Shown here: in pieces, positions 16,692-25,196 of the stretch
Position numbering within the stretch: position 1 is the first letter of the stretch
Layout: the number at the start of each line of letters is the position of its first letter
Assembly (NCBI GenBank): GCA_035651595.1
Contig: DASRFJ010000041.1
Span: 1 to 61,759 of the forward strand
DNA length: 61,759 nt
Origin: JAFARZ01 sp035651595
GTDB taxonomy: Bacteria; Actinomycetota; Actinomycetes; Streptosporangiales; Streptosporangiaceae
Direction of reading: 5' to 3'
Translations under genes and position numbers: made by a program
Notes under the pieces: generated by a model
Seen by the model: the letters and a program-made list of their open reading frames with translations, nothing else
Databases searched by the model: none
Told to the model about the DNA's origin: nothing

Positions 16692-17657
16692 ATGAGCGAA
16701 ACGGCCGTCGTCAGCGGCCGCACCGCGTGGCGGGACCGGCTGGGCACGCGGGCCCAGGCGGCGAACCCGGCCGTCGACCTCAGGCGCGCACTACAGCTCG
16801 GGCTGGCGGGCTGCTGGTTGCTGGACGCGATCCTGCAGTATCAGGCGTTCATGTTCGGCAAGGCCTTCGGCCGGATGCTCGGGGCGATGTCCGTCGGCAA
16901 CCCCGGTGTGATCGCGCGGCCGATCGGCTGGAACGCGACGCTCGTCGCCCATCACGCGGTGCTGCTGAACTCGATCTTCGCCACGATCCAGCTGCTGATC
17001 GGGCTCGGCATCGCGTGCCGGCCGGCGGTGCGCGTGGCGCTGGCCGCCTCGATCGCCTGGGCACTCGGTGTGTGGTGGTTCGGCGAGGGTCTGGGCATGG
17101 TGCTGACCGGCAGCGCCAGCCCGGTCAACGGAGCGCCCGGAGCGGTGATCCTTTACGCGCTGCTCGCCGTGCTGCTGTGGCCGCGCGACCGGTCCGGCGC
17201 GCCCGCGCCGTTCCCCGCCGCGCCGTTCACCGCCGCGCGCGCGATCGGCGCACCCGCCGCCCGGGCGCTGTGGCTGGTGCTGTGGCTCAGCCTGGCCTAC
17301 TTCGCGTTGCTGCCCGGCAACCGCGCGCCGCAGGCACTGCACGACAGCATCGCGAGCATGGCGAGCGGCGAGCCCCACTGGCTCGCCGGCCTCGACAGGG
17401 CCGCCGCGTCGCTCGTCGCGAACCATGGCCTGTCCGCCTCGATCGTGCTCGCCGTCGCGCTCGCGGTGATCGCCGCCGGTGTGTACCTGCCCCGGCCCGC
17501 CGCTATGGCCGCCCTGGTGCTGGGCATCGCGGTGGCCGTGGTGATATGGGTCGTCGGTGAAGCGCTCGGCGCGATCCTGGCCGGCGGCGCGACCGACCCG
17601 AACTCGGGGCCGCTGCTGATCTTGCTCGCCCTGGCATACTGGCCGACCACCCGATGA
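16692..17657 (+). CDS. Polytopic membrane protein, unknown function
   Basis: The 321-residue protein has about eight hydrophobic helices and repeated 'WW/WxxGE-GLGMVLTG' and 'VVGEALGAILAGGATDPNSG' segments, suggesting an internally duplicated four-helix unit. Comparable proteins in actinobacteria are annotated only as hypothetical membrane proteins. It begins 9 bases after the halogenase stop and overlaps the next gene by ATGA, so it belongs to this operon. Charged N-terminus, no signal peptide. No catalytic motif is recognised. Confidence 0.75.
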   Translation: MSETAVVSGRTAWRDRLGTRAQAANPAVDLRRALQLGLAGCWLLDAILQYQAFMFGKAFGRMLGAMSVGNPGVIARPIGWNATLVAHHAVLLNSIFATIQLLIGLGIACRPAVRVALAASIAWALGVWWFGEGLGMVLTGSASPVNGAPGAVILYALLAVLLWPRDRSGAPAPFPAAPFTAARAIGAPAARALWLVLWLSLAYFALLPGNRAPQALHDSIASMASGEPHWLAGLDRAAASLVANHGLSASIVLAVALAVIAAGVYLPRPAAMAALVLGIAVAVVIWVVGEALGAILAGGATDPNSGPLLILLALAYWPTTR

Positions 17658-18184
17658 CACCCGCCTGGATCCTGGACGTTTTCGCCGCGGTCATGCTGGC
17701 CGTCGCCGCGGTGAGCGCGGCCCAGCTGGTGGCGGCCTGGCCCCGGCGGTACGGGCCGGTCAGCACCGACACCGACATCGCGCACCTGCTGATGGCAATC
17801 GCGATGGCCGGCATGCTGGTACCGAGCCTGACAACCTTGCCCGATCGCGCATGGGAGATCGTCTTCGGCCTGCTGACGGCCTGGTTCGCCGGCCGTGTCC
17901 TCCGGGCTGGGGGTGGCTGCGCGCCGCATCTGGTGCACAGTGCCGCGATGCTCTACATGTTCCTAGCGCTCCCCGCGCCCGCGGCCGACGGCATGCGGAC
18001 GCTGCGCTATCCGACGCTGGCGTTCGCGTTCGGGCTCGCGCTGGCCGGGTACTGCGTCTGGGACCTGGACCAGCTGTCCGGCAGGCGCCATGCTTTCGGC
18101 GGCGTGCTGTCCCCGGGCGTGACGGTGAGCTGCCGGATCGCGATGGGCGTGACCATGGCCCTCATGCTGTTCCGCATGATCTAG
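17654..18184 (+). CDS. DUF5134-like membrane protein
   Basis: The 176-residue protein has about five or six transmembrane helices. It contains membrane-embedded His/Met clusters: 'DIAHLLMAIAMAGML', 'HLVHSAAMLYMFLA' and the C-terminal 'MGVTMALMLFRMI'. This pattern matches DUF5134 proteins, which often accompany copper or redox membrane proteins; metal binding is possible but unproven. It overlaps the previous gene by 4 bases (ATGA) and is convergent with the BBE oxidase gene. Confidence 0.7.
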   Translation: MTPAWILDVFAAVMLAVAAVSAAQLVAAWPRRYGPVSTDTDIAHLLMAIAMAGMLVPSLTTLPDRAWEIVFGLLTAWFAGRVLRAGGGCAPHLVHSAAMLYMFLALPAPAADGMRTLRYPTLAFAFGLALAGYCVWDLDQLSGRRHAFGGVLSPGVTVSCRIAMGVTMALMLFRMI

Positions 18185-18226
18185 GGGCTTCGATAGCGGG
18201 CCGGCCGGTGCGCTCGTGTCGTGGTC

Positions 18227-19597
18227 CTAGTCGATGCTCTGCTCGAACCTGAAGACGTTCGCCGGGTCGTGGGTGCGCTTGACCGCGGCGAGCCGCTCGT
18301 AGTTCGCGCCGTAGTAGGCGGTGCGCCAGTTCTTGAGCTGCGGGTCGGGAAAGTTCTGGTATGCCGCATCGGCGGTGTACGGCGCGAGTTGCGCGTACAG
18401 CCGGTCGAGCCAGTCCAGGCCGGCCTGGGAGACCGGCGCGGGGTCCGCGGCCGTCCAGTTGGTTTCCAGCGCGAGGATGAAGGCGGCGTCCCGATGCACG
18501 AACGCGGTCGCGTCGGGTGCGACCCGGCCGACCGCCCCGCCCAGCGCGAACAGCGCGGCGCAGGCGCCGTCCTCGTTCTGGCTGCCCGGCCAGCGCGTGA
18601 TCTCGGTGACCAGGATGTCGATGGCCTCGGCCGGCAGGGTCCCGGTGACCATCCGGGACCTTACCGCGAAGTCGAAGACCGGGGGTTGCTCGCCGAACGA
18701 CTCGACCGCGTCCCAGTAGTCGCATTCCCGGATGTGGCAGCGCCGTCCGGCGGCCGGCCTGAGAACCGGAGCGAGCAGCCGCTCCAGTTCTCGCCGCGGG
18801 CCGAGGAACTGCCCGATCGCTCGCACGGACGCCCGTTCGGCCGCTTCTTCTGGGCAGCTGCCTGAGGTTTCCACGTCGGCCCGGATGCCGAATTCGTCGG
18901 GCGCCTCTCTGGTGATCTCCTGCACCGCCGCCAGCACGGATTTCGCGTCGCGCAGCGGCCAGTCCAGCTCGAAGAGCGTGACCGGGGTGGCGGCCTGGGT
19001 GCGCAACGTGAACGAGGTGTTCACGCCGAAGCTTCCGCCCGCTCCCCCCCGACATGCCCAGAACAAATCGTCATGTCGTTCCGCGGAACAGCTCAGCACC
19101 TCGCCTGCGGCAGTCAGCAGGTCGGTGCGCACCAGCGAGTCGCAGGCCAGGCCGAACTTGCGGCTGGCGAAGCCGATGCCGCCGCCGAGGATCAACCCGC
19201 CCAGCGCGACGGTGGGGCAACGGCCCGCGGGGAAGGTGCGCCCATGCGGGCGGAGCGCCTGGTGCAGCTCGGCCTGGGTCGCCCCGGTCCCGACGGTGAC
19301 CTCGCCCGAGGCCGGATCCACCGAGATGCCGTTCAGCCGGGACAGGTCGATCAGCAGCCCGGTCGTGCTGGAGTAGCCGGCGTAGCTGTGGCCGCCGGAC
19401 CGCAGCGCGAACGGCAGGTCCCGGTCGCGGGCCCAGGCCACGGCGGCGGCGATGTCCCCGGCGCCGCGGCAGGCGGCGACGGCGGCGGGCAGCACGCTGG
19501 CGTAGCGCTGGTTGCTGACCGGGCGGGTGCTGGCGTAACCGGGGTCGCCCGGCCGGAACAGGTGCCCGCCATCCGGCAGCCGGCCGGACTGACCCAT
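18227..19597 (-). CDS. FAD-linked oxidase, berberine-bridge-enzyme type
   Basis: The 456-residue protein has the PCMH FAD-binding domain: 'RSGGHSYAGYS' supplies the 8-alpha-linked histidine and 'GRCPTVALGG' the 6-S-linked cysteine, so FAD is probably bicovalently attached. The C-terminal BBE segment is 'YYGANYERLAAVKRTHDP' plus 'NVFRFEQSI'. There is no secretion signal. Bacterial relatives oxidise alcohols, form C-C bonds or oxidise sugars in natural-product pathways. It is the last gene of a six-gene minus-strand operon; its ATG overlaps the preceding stop (TGATG). Confidence 0.88.
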   Translation of the reverse strand: MGQSGRLPDGGHLFRPGDPGYASTRPVSNQRYASVLPAAVAACRGAGDIAAAVAWARDRDLPFALRSGGHSYAGYSSTTGLLIDLSRLNGISVDPASGEVTVGTGATQAELHQALRPHGRTFPAGRCPTVALGGLILGGGIGFASRKFGLACDSLVRTDLLTAAGEVLSCSAERHDDLFWACRGGAGGSFGVNTSFTLRTQAATPVTLFELDWPLRDAKSVLAAVQEITREAPDEFGIRADVETSGSCPEEAAERASVRAIGQFLGPRRELERLLAPVLRPAAGRRCHIRECDYWDAVESFGEQPPVFDFAVRSRMVTGTLPAEAIDILVTEITRWPGSQNEDGACAALFALGGAVGRVAPDATAFVHRDAAFILALETNWTAADPAPVSQAGLDWLDRLYAQLAPYTADAAYQNFPDPQLKNWRTAYYGANYERLAAVKRTHDPANVFRFEQSID

Positions 19598-20733
19598 CAG
19601 GCCATCACCAGCGGTTTCCCTGCGTAGTAGTCGAGCAGCGCGTCCGTCATGCTGGTCCGGGACGGCGGATGGAAGCCGATGGCCTGCATGGCGGCGGTCA
19701 GGTAGGCGACATCGGGCGACTTGATGAAAGACAGGCCGCCGAGCAACTCGACCGCAAGTCCCAACGCCTGGGTCAGCAGCTCATGTACCGAGAACCTGGT
19801 GACCAGCGCCGCGGCCGCGCAGTCATTTCCGGTGTCGCCGCTCATCACCCGGCGGGCCACGCCCTCGGTCAGCATCGCCGCCGACTCGACGGTCATCAGC
19901 AAGCGGGCCCGGTCCACCGCCGCACCGCGCTCACGCTCCAGCACCAGCGCGGCCAGGCGGCTCACCATCCCCGTGTACACCGCGGCGACGATCATCTGGA
20001 ACCAGATCGTGCCTGCCTCCTCCAGCTCGCTCAGCTGCGCCACCAGATCGGGCGGCGGCCGCAAGATCCTCGTCGGCTCCACGAACACGTCGGTGAGCCG
20101 CACCTCGTTGCTCTCGGCAGCGGCGAGCGGGAACGTCGACCAGAACTCGTGCACCGAAATGCCCGGTGTGCCCGCGGGCAGCAGCAGCAAGCCCATCTCC
20201 GTGCTGCCGTCCGGCCGCGGCACGGCCACGCTGCTGGTGAGCAGGCCCATGGACCTCGACAGGCTGCACGGTTTCTTCGCCCCGTTGATCAGGTAGCCGC
20301 CCGGGACGGGCGTGGCCTTCGTGTTCGGATGCAGGATGCCCTGGTTGGTCTTGCCCTCGGCGAAGCCGGATGCCACCAGCAGCCGCTCTCTGGAGACCTG
20401 GTCGAGGATGGGGTCGATCTCGGTGTCCTTGCCGTACAGGCCGGCGATCGAGTACAGCATCCCGATCGAGAAGTGATGCATCGCGGTGGCCACGGCCAGG
20501 GAGGGCGCCAGGCCGCCGATGACGCGCACCACCCGGACCGCGTCGAGCGCGGACGCGCCCAGGCCGCCCCGGTCGACGGGGATCAGCAGCGCGGGGCCGT
20601 CATGCGTGCGGAACAGGCTCATCGCCGGGCTGCCGGGCGTCTCCAGCTCCTGTAGCGGGAGTTCGCTGAGGCGTTCGCGCAGGCCGGGCAGCAGCCGGTC
20701 GCAGGCTTCCCGGTCGGCTTGCATGAATTCCAT
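19597..20733 (-). CDS. Acyl-CoA dehydrogenase-like flavoprotein
   Basis: The 378-residue protein has the acyl-CoA dehydrogenase fold: 'VIGGLAPSLAVATAMHHF' in the N-terminal helical domain, 'GGYLINGAKKPCSLSRSM' in the middle beta domain (the family's G-x-K-x-x-x-T/S region) and a helical C-terminal domain ending 'LLDYYAGKPLVMA'. A clear catalytic Glu is not obvious, so it could be a monooxygenase or dehydrogenase of the group-D type (as in N-hydroxylating or carrier-linked enzymes) and not a beta-oxidation enzyme. It lies 12 bases after the MBL gene and overlaps the BBE gene. Confidence 0.78.
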   Translation of the reverse strand: MEFMQADREACDRLLPGLRERLSELPLQELETPGSPAMSLFRTHDGPALLIPVDRGGLGASALDAVRVVRVIGGLAPSLAVATAMHHFSIGMLYSIAGLYGKDTEIDPILDQVSRERLLVASGFAEGKTNQGILHPNTKATPVPGGYLINGAKKPCSLSRSMGLLTSSVAVPRPDGSTEMGLLLLPAGTPGISVHEFWSTFPLAAAESNEVRLTDVFVEPTRILRPPPDLVAQLSELEEAGTIWFQMIVAAVYTGMVSRLAALVLERERGAAVDRARLLMTVESAAMLTEGVARRVMSGDTGNDCAAAALVTRFSVHELLTQALGLAVELLGGLSFIKSPDVAYLTAAMQAIGFHPPSRTSMTDALLDYYAGKPLVMA

Positions 20734-20745
20734 CGCAGCTCCCAG

Positions 20746-21576
20746 TTACTCGGTGGTCATTCGGTCGAGGTGCGCGTCCACCGCCAGCTCGACCAGGTCG
20801 CCGGCGGGCACCTGGTCCGGCGCTGCCTCGGGGTCCGGTGAGCTTCCGGGCAGGGTCGCCAGCAGCCCGAGGAAGTGCTGGAACTGGTTCGCCGCGGGCG
20901 GCAGGTGGGCGCTGAGCATCAGGCCGGGCTGGAAGCGGCTGAGTACCTCGTAGCTCGCGGCGAAACGTACCGGGTCGACGAGCTGCACCCACGGGCTGTC
21001 GGCGCCGGCCCAGAACTTCTGGCCTGCCCGCAGTTCGGCGGGGTCGATCCGGGCGATGTCGGCCGCGTCGGAACTCTCGGCGCTGGGCAGCACCGCGCCG
21101 AAGCAGTCGGCGCTAACGCACGCCCCGTTGCCGGAGTCGAGGAAGCCGACGGTCATGGGGTTGTCGTAGAGCGGCGGCCGGAACGCCAGCAGCCGGCGTC
21201 CGCCGCCTACCGGCAGCGACTCACCGGGCGCGATCACCGTGATCCGGTCTTCGGGAATCTGCTGCTGGAGCAGCAGATAGCCGGCCGCCGCCGCGGTGCA
21301 CACCAGCCGCGCCCGCGGCGCCCGCGCGAGCACGGTGTCCAGCGCGCCGAGATGGTCGCGGTCGGGGTGGGTCAGCCAGATCCAGGAGAGCTTCCGTAGA
21401 TCGAGGACCGAACTGAGCGCGTCCACGAACGCGGCCTGGCTGCCGGGGAGCCCGGTGTCGACGAGCACCGGCTCCGGCCCGCTGATCACGAAGCCGTTGA
21501 CGGGAAGGAAACCCATGCCCGGTACCTCGAGGCGGTCCCGGATGGCGTGGACGTCGCCGATGGTGCTGATGTGCAC
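20746..21576 (-). CDS. MBL-fold metallohydrolase/oxidase-like protein
   Basis: The 276-residue metallo-beta-lactamase fold protein contains 'VLVDTGLPG' and the metal motif 'THPDRDHLGALD' (HxDxDH). Later ligands are less standard: an acidic 'SADCFGAVLP' and 'LSAHLPPA'. The sequence resembles the di-iron MBL domain of flavodiiron-type proteins but has no flavodoxin domain. It may be a hydrolase, an oxygenase-like iron protein, or a thioester-cleaving enzyme of the pathway. It is tightly packed between the ATP-grasp-like and acyl-CoA dehydrogenase-like genes. Confidence 0.8.
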   Translation of the reverse strand: MHISTIGDVHAIRDRLEVPGMGFLPVNGFVISGPEPVLVDTGLPGSQAAFVDALSSVLDLRKLSWIWLTHPDRDHLGALDTVLARAPRARLVCTAAAAGYLLLQQQIPEDRITVIAPGESLPVGGGRRLLAFRPPLYDNPMTVGFLDSGNGACVSADCFGAVLPSAESSDAADIARIDPAELRAGQKFWAGADSPWVQLVDPVRFAASYEVLSRFQPGLMLSAHLPPAANQFQHFLGLLATLPGSSPDPEAAPDQVPAGDLVELAVDAHLDRMTTE

Positions 21577-21582
21577 GTCAGC

Positions 21583-22968
21583 TCACCCCTGAGGCCAGGC
21601 GGAGTCGGTCACGACCACCGGAACGAGAATCGCGTCCTGCATGCCGTGAATGATCTTCTTGTCCGCCGGGCAGATCGTCGCGAGGGCGCCGCCCAGCTCG
21701 ACCCGGCCCGGCGGCGCGAAGTAATACGGGCACAGCCGCACCCGGCCGGTGAGCTCCTTGATCCGCTGCTCGTCTTCGTCGAAGTACGGCTGATCGACCA
21801 GCCTGCCCTTGTGGAAGGCCTGGAGGATTCGCGGGCTGTTGCCGAAGTCGGCCAGGCTTTCCTCGATGGTCGCGGCCCAGTCGCGCTGCGACACGTCAGA
21901 ACCGACGACGACGCTGCGGCTACCCCAGGCGTCCTCGTGGAAGCCGCTGATCTTGACCACCAGTTCCCGCTCCCGCTGGCTCAGCGCGCCGACATCTTCC
22001 CAGCTCTGCGCCTCCAGCCTGGGCAGCGAGGCGTTGTGCGGGAGTGGCGCGGGGTCGATGATCCAGGTGTACGGGATCACGTCCGCCAGCAACCGCAGGT
22101 TCCGGGCGCCCAGCTCCCGCAGCCAGAAGTCACGCAGCGGGCGCATCCAGAACAGCGCCATCCACAGCTTCTCCTCCAGGTGCGGCTTGAACGGCGGCGT
22201 CACCGCGAGTTCGCCGGCGGTGTCGCCCCGCATGAGTTCCTGGGCCGACGGAATGTTCGGCAGGTCAAAGAGCTCGAAGAACCGGTAGATCTGGTGGCGC
22301 TTGCGCTTGCCGCCCTCGTCCGGGGGCCGCGGCGCGGGGGGCCGGTAACTCTCCGCCCGGCACACCCGGCCGCCACCGGAGCCGAACTCCTCGTCGATGC
22401 GCCGTGCCAGCCACTCCATCTCCGGCAGGTAGTCACCGCTCTCATCCGATACCAGGACGTCGGCGGAGTCCGCGATCGCGCGGAAACCGGACAGCATGCC
22501 GGCCGGGCCGCCGATGACCTCGTAACCCAGCTTCGAATACGTCTCGTTGAGCCACCCGGTCAGGCCGATGCCGCCAGGCACGCTGTCCAGTTCGGTGATG
22601 ACGAAACCCGTGTCGGTGAGGATCAGGTCGGGCCGGATGACCCGCGGCAGGTCTTTGGCCGGGGATCCGTTCCGCGCGTGCTCGACGAGATCGGCGGGCT
22701 TGCCGAGGTCGAGGTACTCGGCGATCCACGTGGGCTCGCGGCCGGCGGCGCTGTCCAGGTAGAGCTGGTTGGCGGCGAACACGAACCGGTGCAGTGCGCC
22801 ACCGAGCCACTGCAGTCGCTTGCCGAGCTTCGGGTTAACGGCGAGCGGGTCAGGTGACACCCGCCACGACTTGCCGGCGAACAGGCCCTCGGCGGGCAGC
22901 GAGCCGCGGACGAAGTCGGCTCGCTGTTCCGGTGTGCCGGTGTCCGCCTCGACTGCCAGCGCGGTCAT
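21583..22968 (-). CDS. ATP-grasp-like protein (glutathionylspermidine-synthase-like?), unknown product
   Basis: The 461-residue protein has no signal peptide. A central stretch, 'IRPDLILTDTGFVITELDS' followed by 'VPGGIGLTGWL' (residues about 110-140), resembles the R-x-D...E-x-N-x-x-P-G motif of circularly permuted ATP-grasp ligases such as glutathionylspermidine synthase. A later 'LVVKISGFHEDAWGSRSVVV' could be the nucleotide-binding lysine/glycine segment, and 'RLCPYYF' lies near the end. If so, it would join a carboxylate to an amine using ATP. The assignment is tentative. Its start overlaps the diiron-protein stop by ATGA, so the two products probably act together. Confidence 0.5.
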   Translation of the reverse strand: MTALAVEADTGTPEQRADFVRGSLPAEGLFAGKSWRVSPDPLAVNPKLGKRLQWLGGALHRFVFAANQLYLDSAAGREPTWIAEYLDLGKPADLVEHARNGSPAKDLPRVIRPDLILTDTGFVITELDSVPGGIGLTGWLNETYSKLGYEVIGGPAGMLSGFRAIADSADVLVSDESGDYLPEMEWLARRIDEEFGSGGGRVCRAESYRPPAPRPPDEGGKRKRHQIYRFFELFDLPNIPSAQELMRGDTAGELAVTPPFKPHLEEKLWMALFWMRPLRDFWLRELGARNLRLLADVIPYTWIIDPAPLPHNASLPRLEAQSWEDVGALSQRERELVVKISGFHEDAWGSRSVVVGSDVSQRDWAATIEESLADFGNSPRILQAFHKGRLVDQPYFDEDEQRIKELTGRVRLCPYYFAPPGRVELGGALATICPADKKIIHGMQDAILVPVVVTDSAWPQG

Positions 22969-25190
22969 GATCGCGTCCCGGTCGCGCCCGCACCGCTATC
23001 GGCCGCTCTGCTATCGGCCGCACCGCTATCGGCGATGAGGCCGTTGACGTAGAACGGCGGAGTCGCGGAGTAGAACCCGACCCGGACGCGCCGCCAGGTC
23101 TCGTCCCGCACGTCGGCACCGAGCGTCCGGGCCACCGCGGACATGTAGGTGTTGATGGCGTCGATCGCCCAGGCCGAGTGGCCGCTGGCCACGTTGTCGA
23201 TCGTGTTATGGATGTCGTAGAAAACGGTGTTGTACCCGTAATTTCGCAGGTTGAGCTGGGTCTGGCGCAGGCTGCCGCCGACGCCGAAGAGCTCCTCGGA
23301 CAGGTTCAGGCCCAGCGTCTCCGGCAGGAAGGTCCGCGGGAACCGGCTGATCGTCAGCCAGTAGACCGGCACCTCGAACGACATCTCGCGGAAGCCGGGC
23401 CAGTACGCGAACTCGGGCGCGGAGACGTGCGGCAGGTTGATCCCCATGTCCTCGAGCAGCTGGCGGTACAGGACCGTGTGGTTGATCGACAGGTCGCCGT
23501 TGCCCAGCTCATCCCAGTAGATCTGGTACAGCAGCCGGCCCACGTCCGACGCGGCGTGCTCGTAGTCGGTGCAGCCTTGCAGCCAGGCGCCGTCGATGAG
23601 GGCGCGCAGTCCGCCCTGGACGATCCGGTCGATGAGTTCCTCGCGCGGGGGGATCAGGTACTGGCCGGTGGCATCGAACTCCACCGCCTGCCGCTCGTGC
23701 GTGTCATGGATCCACAGGTTGAGGTTCTCCGGGTCCCAGTCCTTGGGCGGTACGTGGTCCTCGTCGGGCAGGTCCCAGCTGGAGCGGGCCAGCCATTGGC
23801 GCACGTACCTCAGCGCCCAGCGACGCAGCCCCGGCGTGTCCCGGCGCCGGGTCAGCAGGTGGAATGCCTCGCGGATACCGGCCGGTTCGCCGTCGGCGCC
23901 GGTCGCCTCGCGGTATTCCGCGTGGCCGGCCGCGGACGCGGCCGCGGACCGGGTGCGGGGATGGTCGTTCGTCGTCGTGACGGTGTGAGCCATGACGTCC
24001 GATGCCGGGAGGGATGCGATCCAGCGCCGGATCACCGCCAGGTTCTCCGGGGTGAAGATGCGGAACATCGGGCCGTGCTCGCCGACCAGGCTCTTGATCA
24101 GCGGACTGCGATCCGGGTAGCCCGGCCGGACCAGCTTCGACGCCGCGAGTGCTTCCAGCAGCGGGGAGAAGTCGCCACCCGCCGACGCCAGCTCGAACCA
24201 TTCGTTGAGCGGCCGGCCGGCCAGCTCGTACCGCTGGTGGTACACCGCGCCCTCACGAGCCTTGAAGCGCAGCAGCTCGATCATCTCGTGCGTCGGGTCG
24301 AGGACGGTGGTGACGTCCTCCAGAACGTCCGAACTCCAGGTCTGCAGGTTCCGTAGCATCCAGCGGAAGCCGGCGGCCACCCGGGCACGGCCGGCGGGGT
24401 GCTCACTGAGATACAGCTGGACGAGGCTGCGCGAGCGGGCCAGCGGAGAGTCGTCCGCCGCGTGGTCGGCGCCACCTAGGTCGAGCGCGTCCCACTCGTC
24501 GCCGGCCGCGATCAGCGGCCGGAGCGCGAATACCGGCGGCAGCGCGCCGACCGCGCGCAGGCACAGGTCAGCGGCCAGCAGCTCCGGCAGGAACTCGTCG
24601 GGACGCCGGCTCAGCAGCAGCACCAGCGCGGGCAGGCGGAACACCCGGTCGTTCAGCTGCCGGTCCATGGCCAGGCGGGAGGTCGGTATCGCAAGCTCGG
24701 CGAGATCCTCGCGGCGCAGCAGGTTCAGGTAGGCGTGGGCACGGGACGCGCCCACATGGCCGACGCCGACGTCCGTCGAGTACAGCGACAGCAGACGCAT
24801 GCCGAGCTCGGTGTCGACGGTGACCGGGCTGCACGTCCACTGCAGCCACGCGCCGGAAACCAGCGCGAACGGGGCGCAGTCCAGCAGGACCCGGCGGACC
24901 AGGGCGTTGCGATCGCTGGCGTCGGCAGACTGATCGAGCACCGCGCGGTACCGGCCCGTCTCGGCCGCGGTCCAGGCGCTCGCATCGTTTTCCAGCTGAT
25001 CGAGGAAGCCGTCGTCCGCGTCCTGCTCGCTGTGCTCGCCGCTCTGTTCGGCCTCCAGGCCGAGGTCCAGCGCAAGGGCGGAATGCTCTGCCTCCGGGTC
25101 CAGCAATTCGGTGAACAGCCACCGGTAGGCCGGCTCGTCCGGCTTGCCGCCAGATTCCGCCAGCAGTGTGGCGTGTGCGCTCTCAGCCAC
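22965..25190 (-). CDS. Two-domain iron-containing redox enzyme (heme-oxygenase-like diiron fold)
   Basis: In this 741-residue protein the C-terminal half carries the heme-oxygenase-like diiron (HDO) pattern. 'YWDELGNGDLSINHTVLYRQ' gives E561 and H571, 'FREMSFEVPVYWL' a glutamate near 602-606, and 'DIHNTIDNVASGHSAW' H661, D665 and H671. The N-terminal half repeats the architecture ('DVGVGHVGASRAHAYLNLL') without most ligands, so it looks like a degenerate duplicate. HDO enzymes such as UndA, BesC and SznF cleave C-C bonds or oxygenate nitrogen. A Ser/Ala/Asp-rich repetitive tail ends the protein. GTG start with GGAGAT site; 6 bases after the monooxygenase stop. Confidence 0.8.
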   Translation of the reverse strand: MAESAHATLLAESGGKPDEPAYRWLFTELLDPEAEHSALALDLGLEAEQSGEHSEQDADDGFLDQLENDASAWTAAETGRYRAVLDQSADASDRNALVRRVLLDCAPFALVSGAWLQWTCSPVTVDTELGMRLLSLYSTDVGVGHVGASRAHAYLNLLRREDLAELAIPTSRLAMDRQLNDRVFRLPALVLLLSRRPDEFLPELLAADLCLRAVGALPPVFALRPLIAAGDEWDALDLGGADHAADDSPLARSRSLVQLYLSEHPAGRARVAAGFRWMLRNLQTWSSDVLEDVTTVLDPTHEMIELLRFKAREGAVYHQRYELAGRPLNEWFELASAGGDFSPLLEALAASKLVRPGYPDRSPLIKSLVGEHGPMFRIFTPENLAVIRRWIASLPASDVMAHTVTTTNDHPRTRSAAASAAGHAEYREATGADGEPAGIREAFHLLTRRRDTPGLRRWALRYVRQWLARSSWDLPDEDHVPPKDWDPENLNLWIHDTHERQAVEFDATGQYLIPPREELIDRIVQGGLRALIDGAWLQGCTDYEHAASDVGRLLYQIYWDELGNGDLSINHTVLYRQLLEDMGINLPHVSAPEFAYWPGFREMSFEVPVYWLTISRFPRTFLPETLGLNLSEELFGVGGSLRQTQLNLRNYGYNTVFYDIHNTIDNVASGHSAWAIDAINTYMSAVARTLGADVRDETWRRVRVGFYSATPPFYVNGLIADSGAADSRAADSGAGATGTRS

Positions 25191-25196
25191 TATGGC

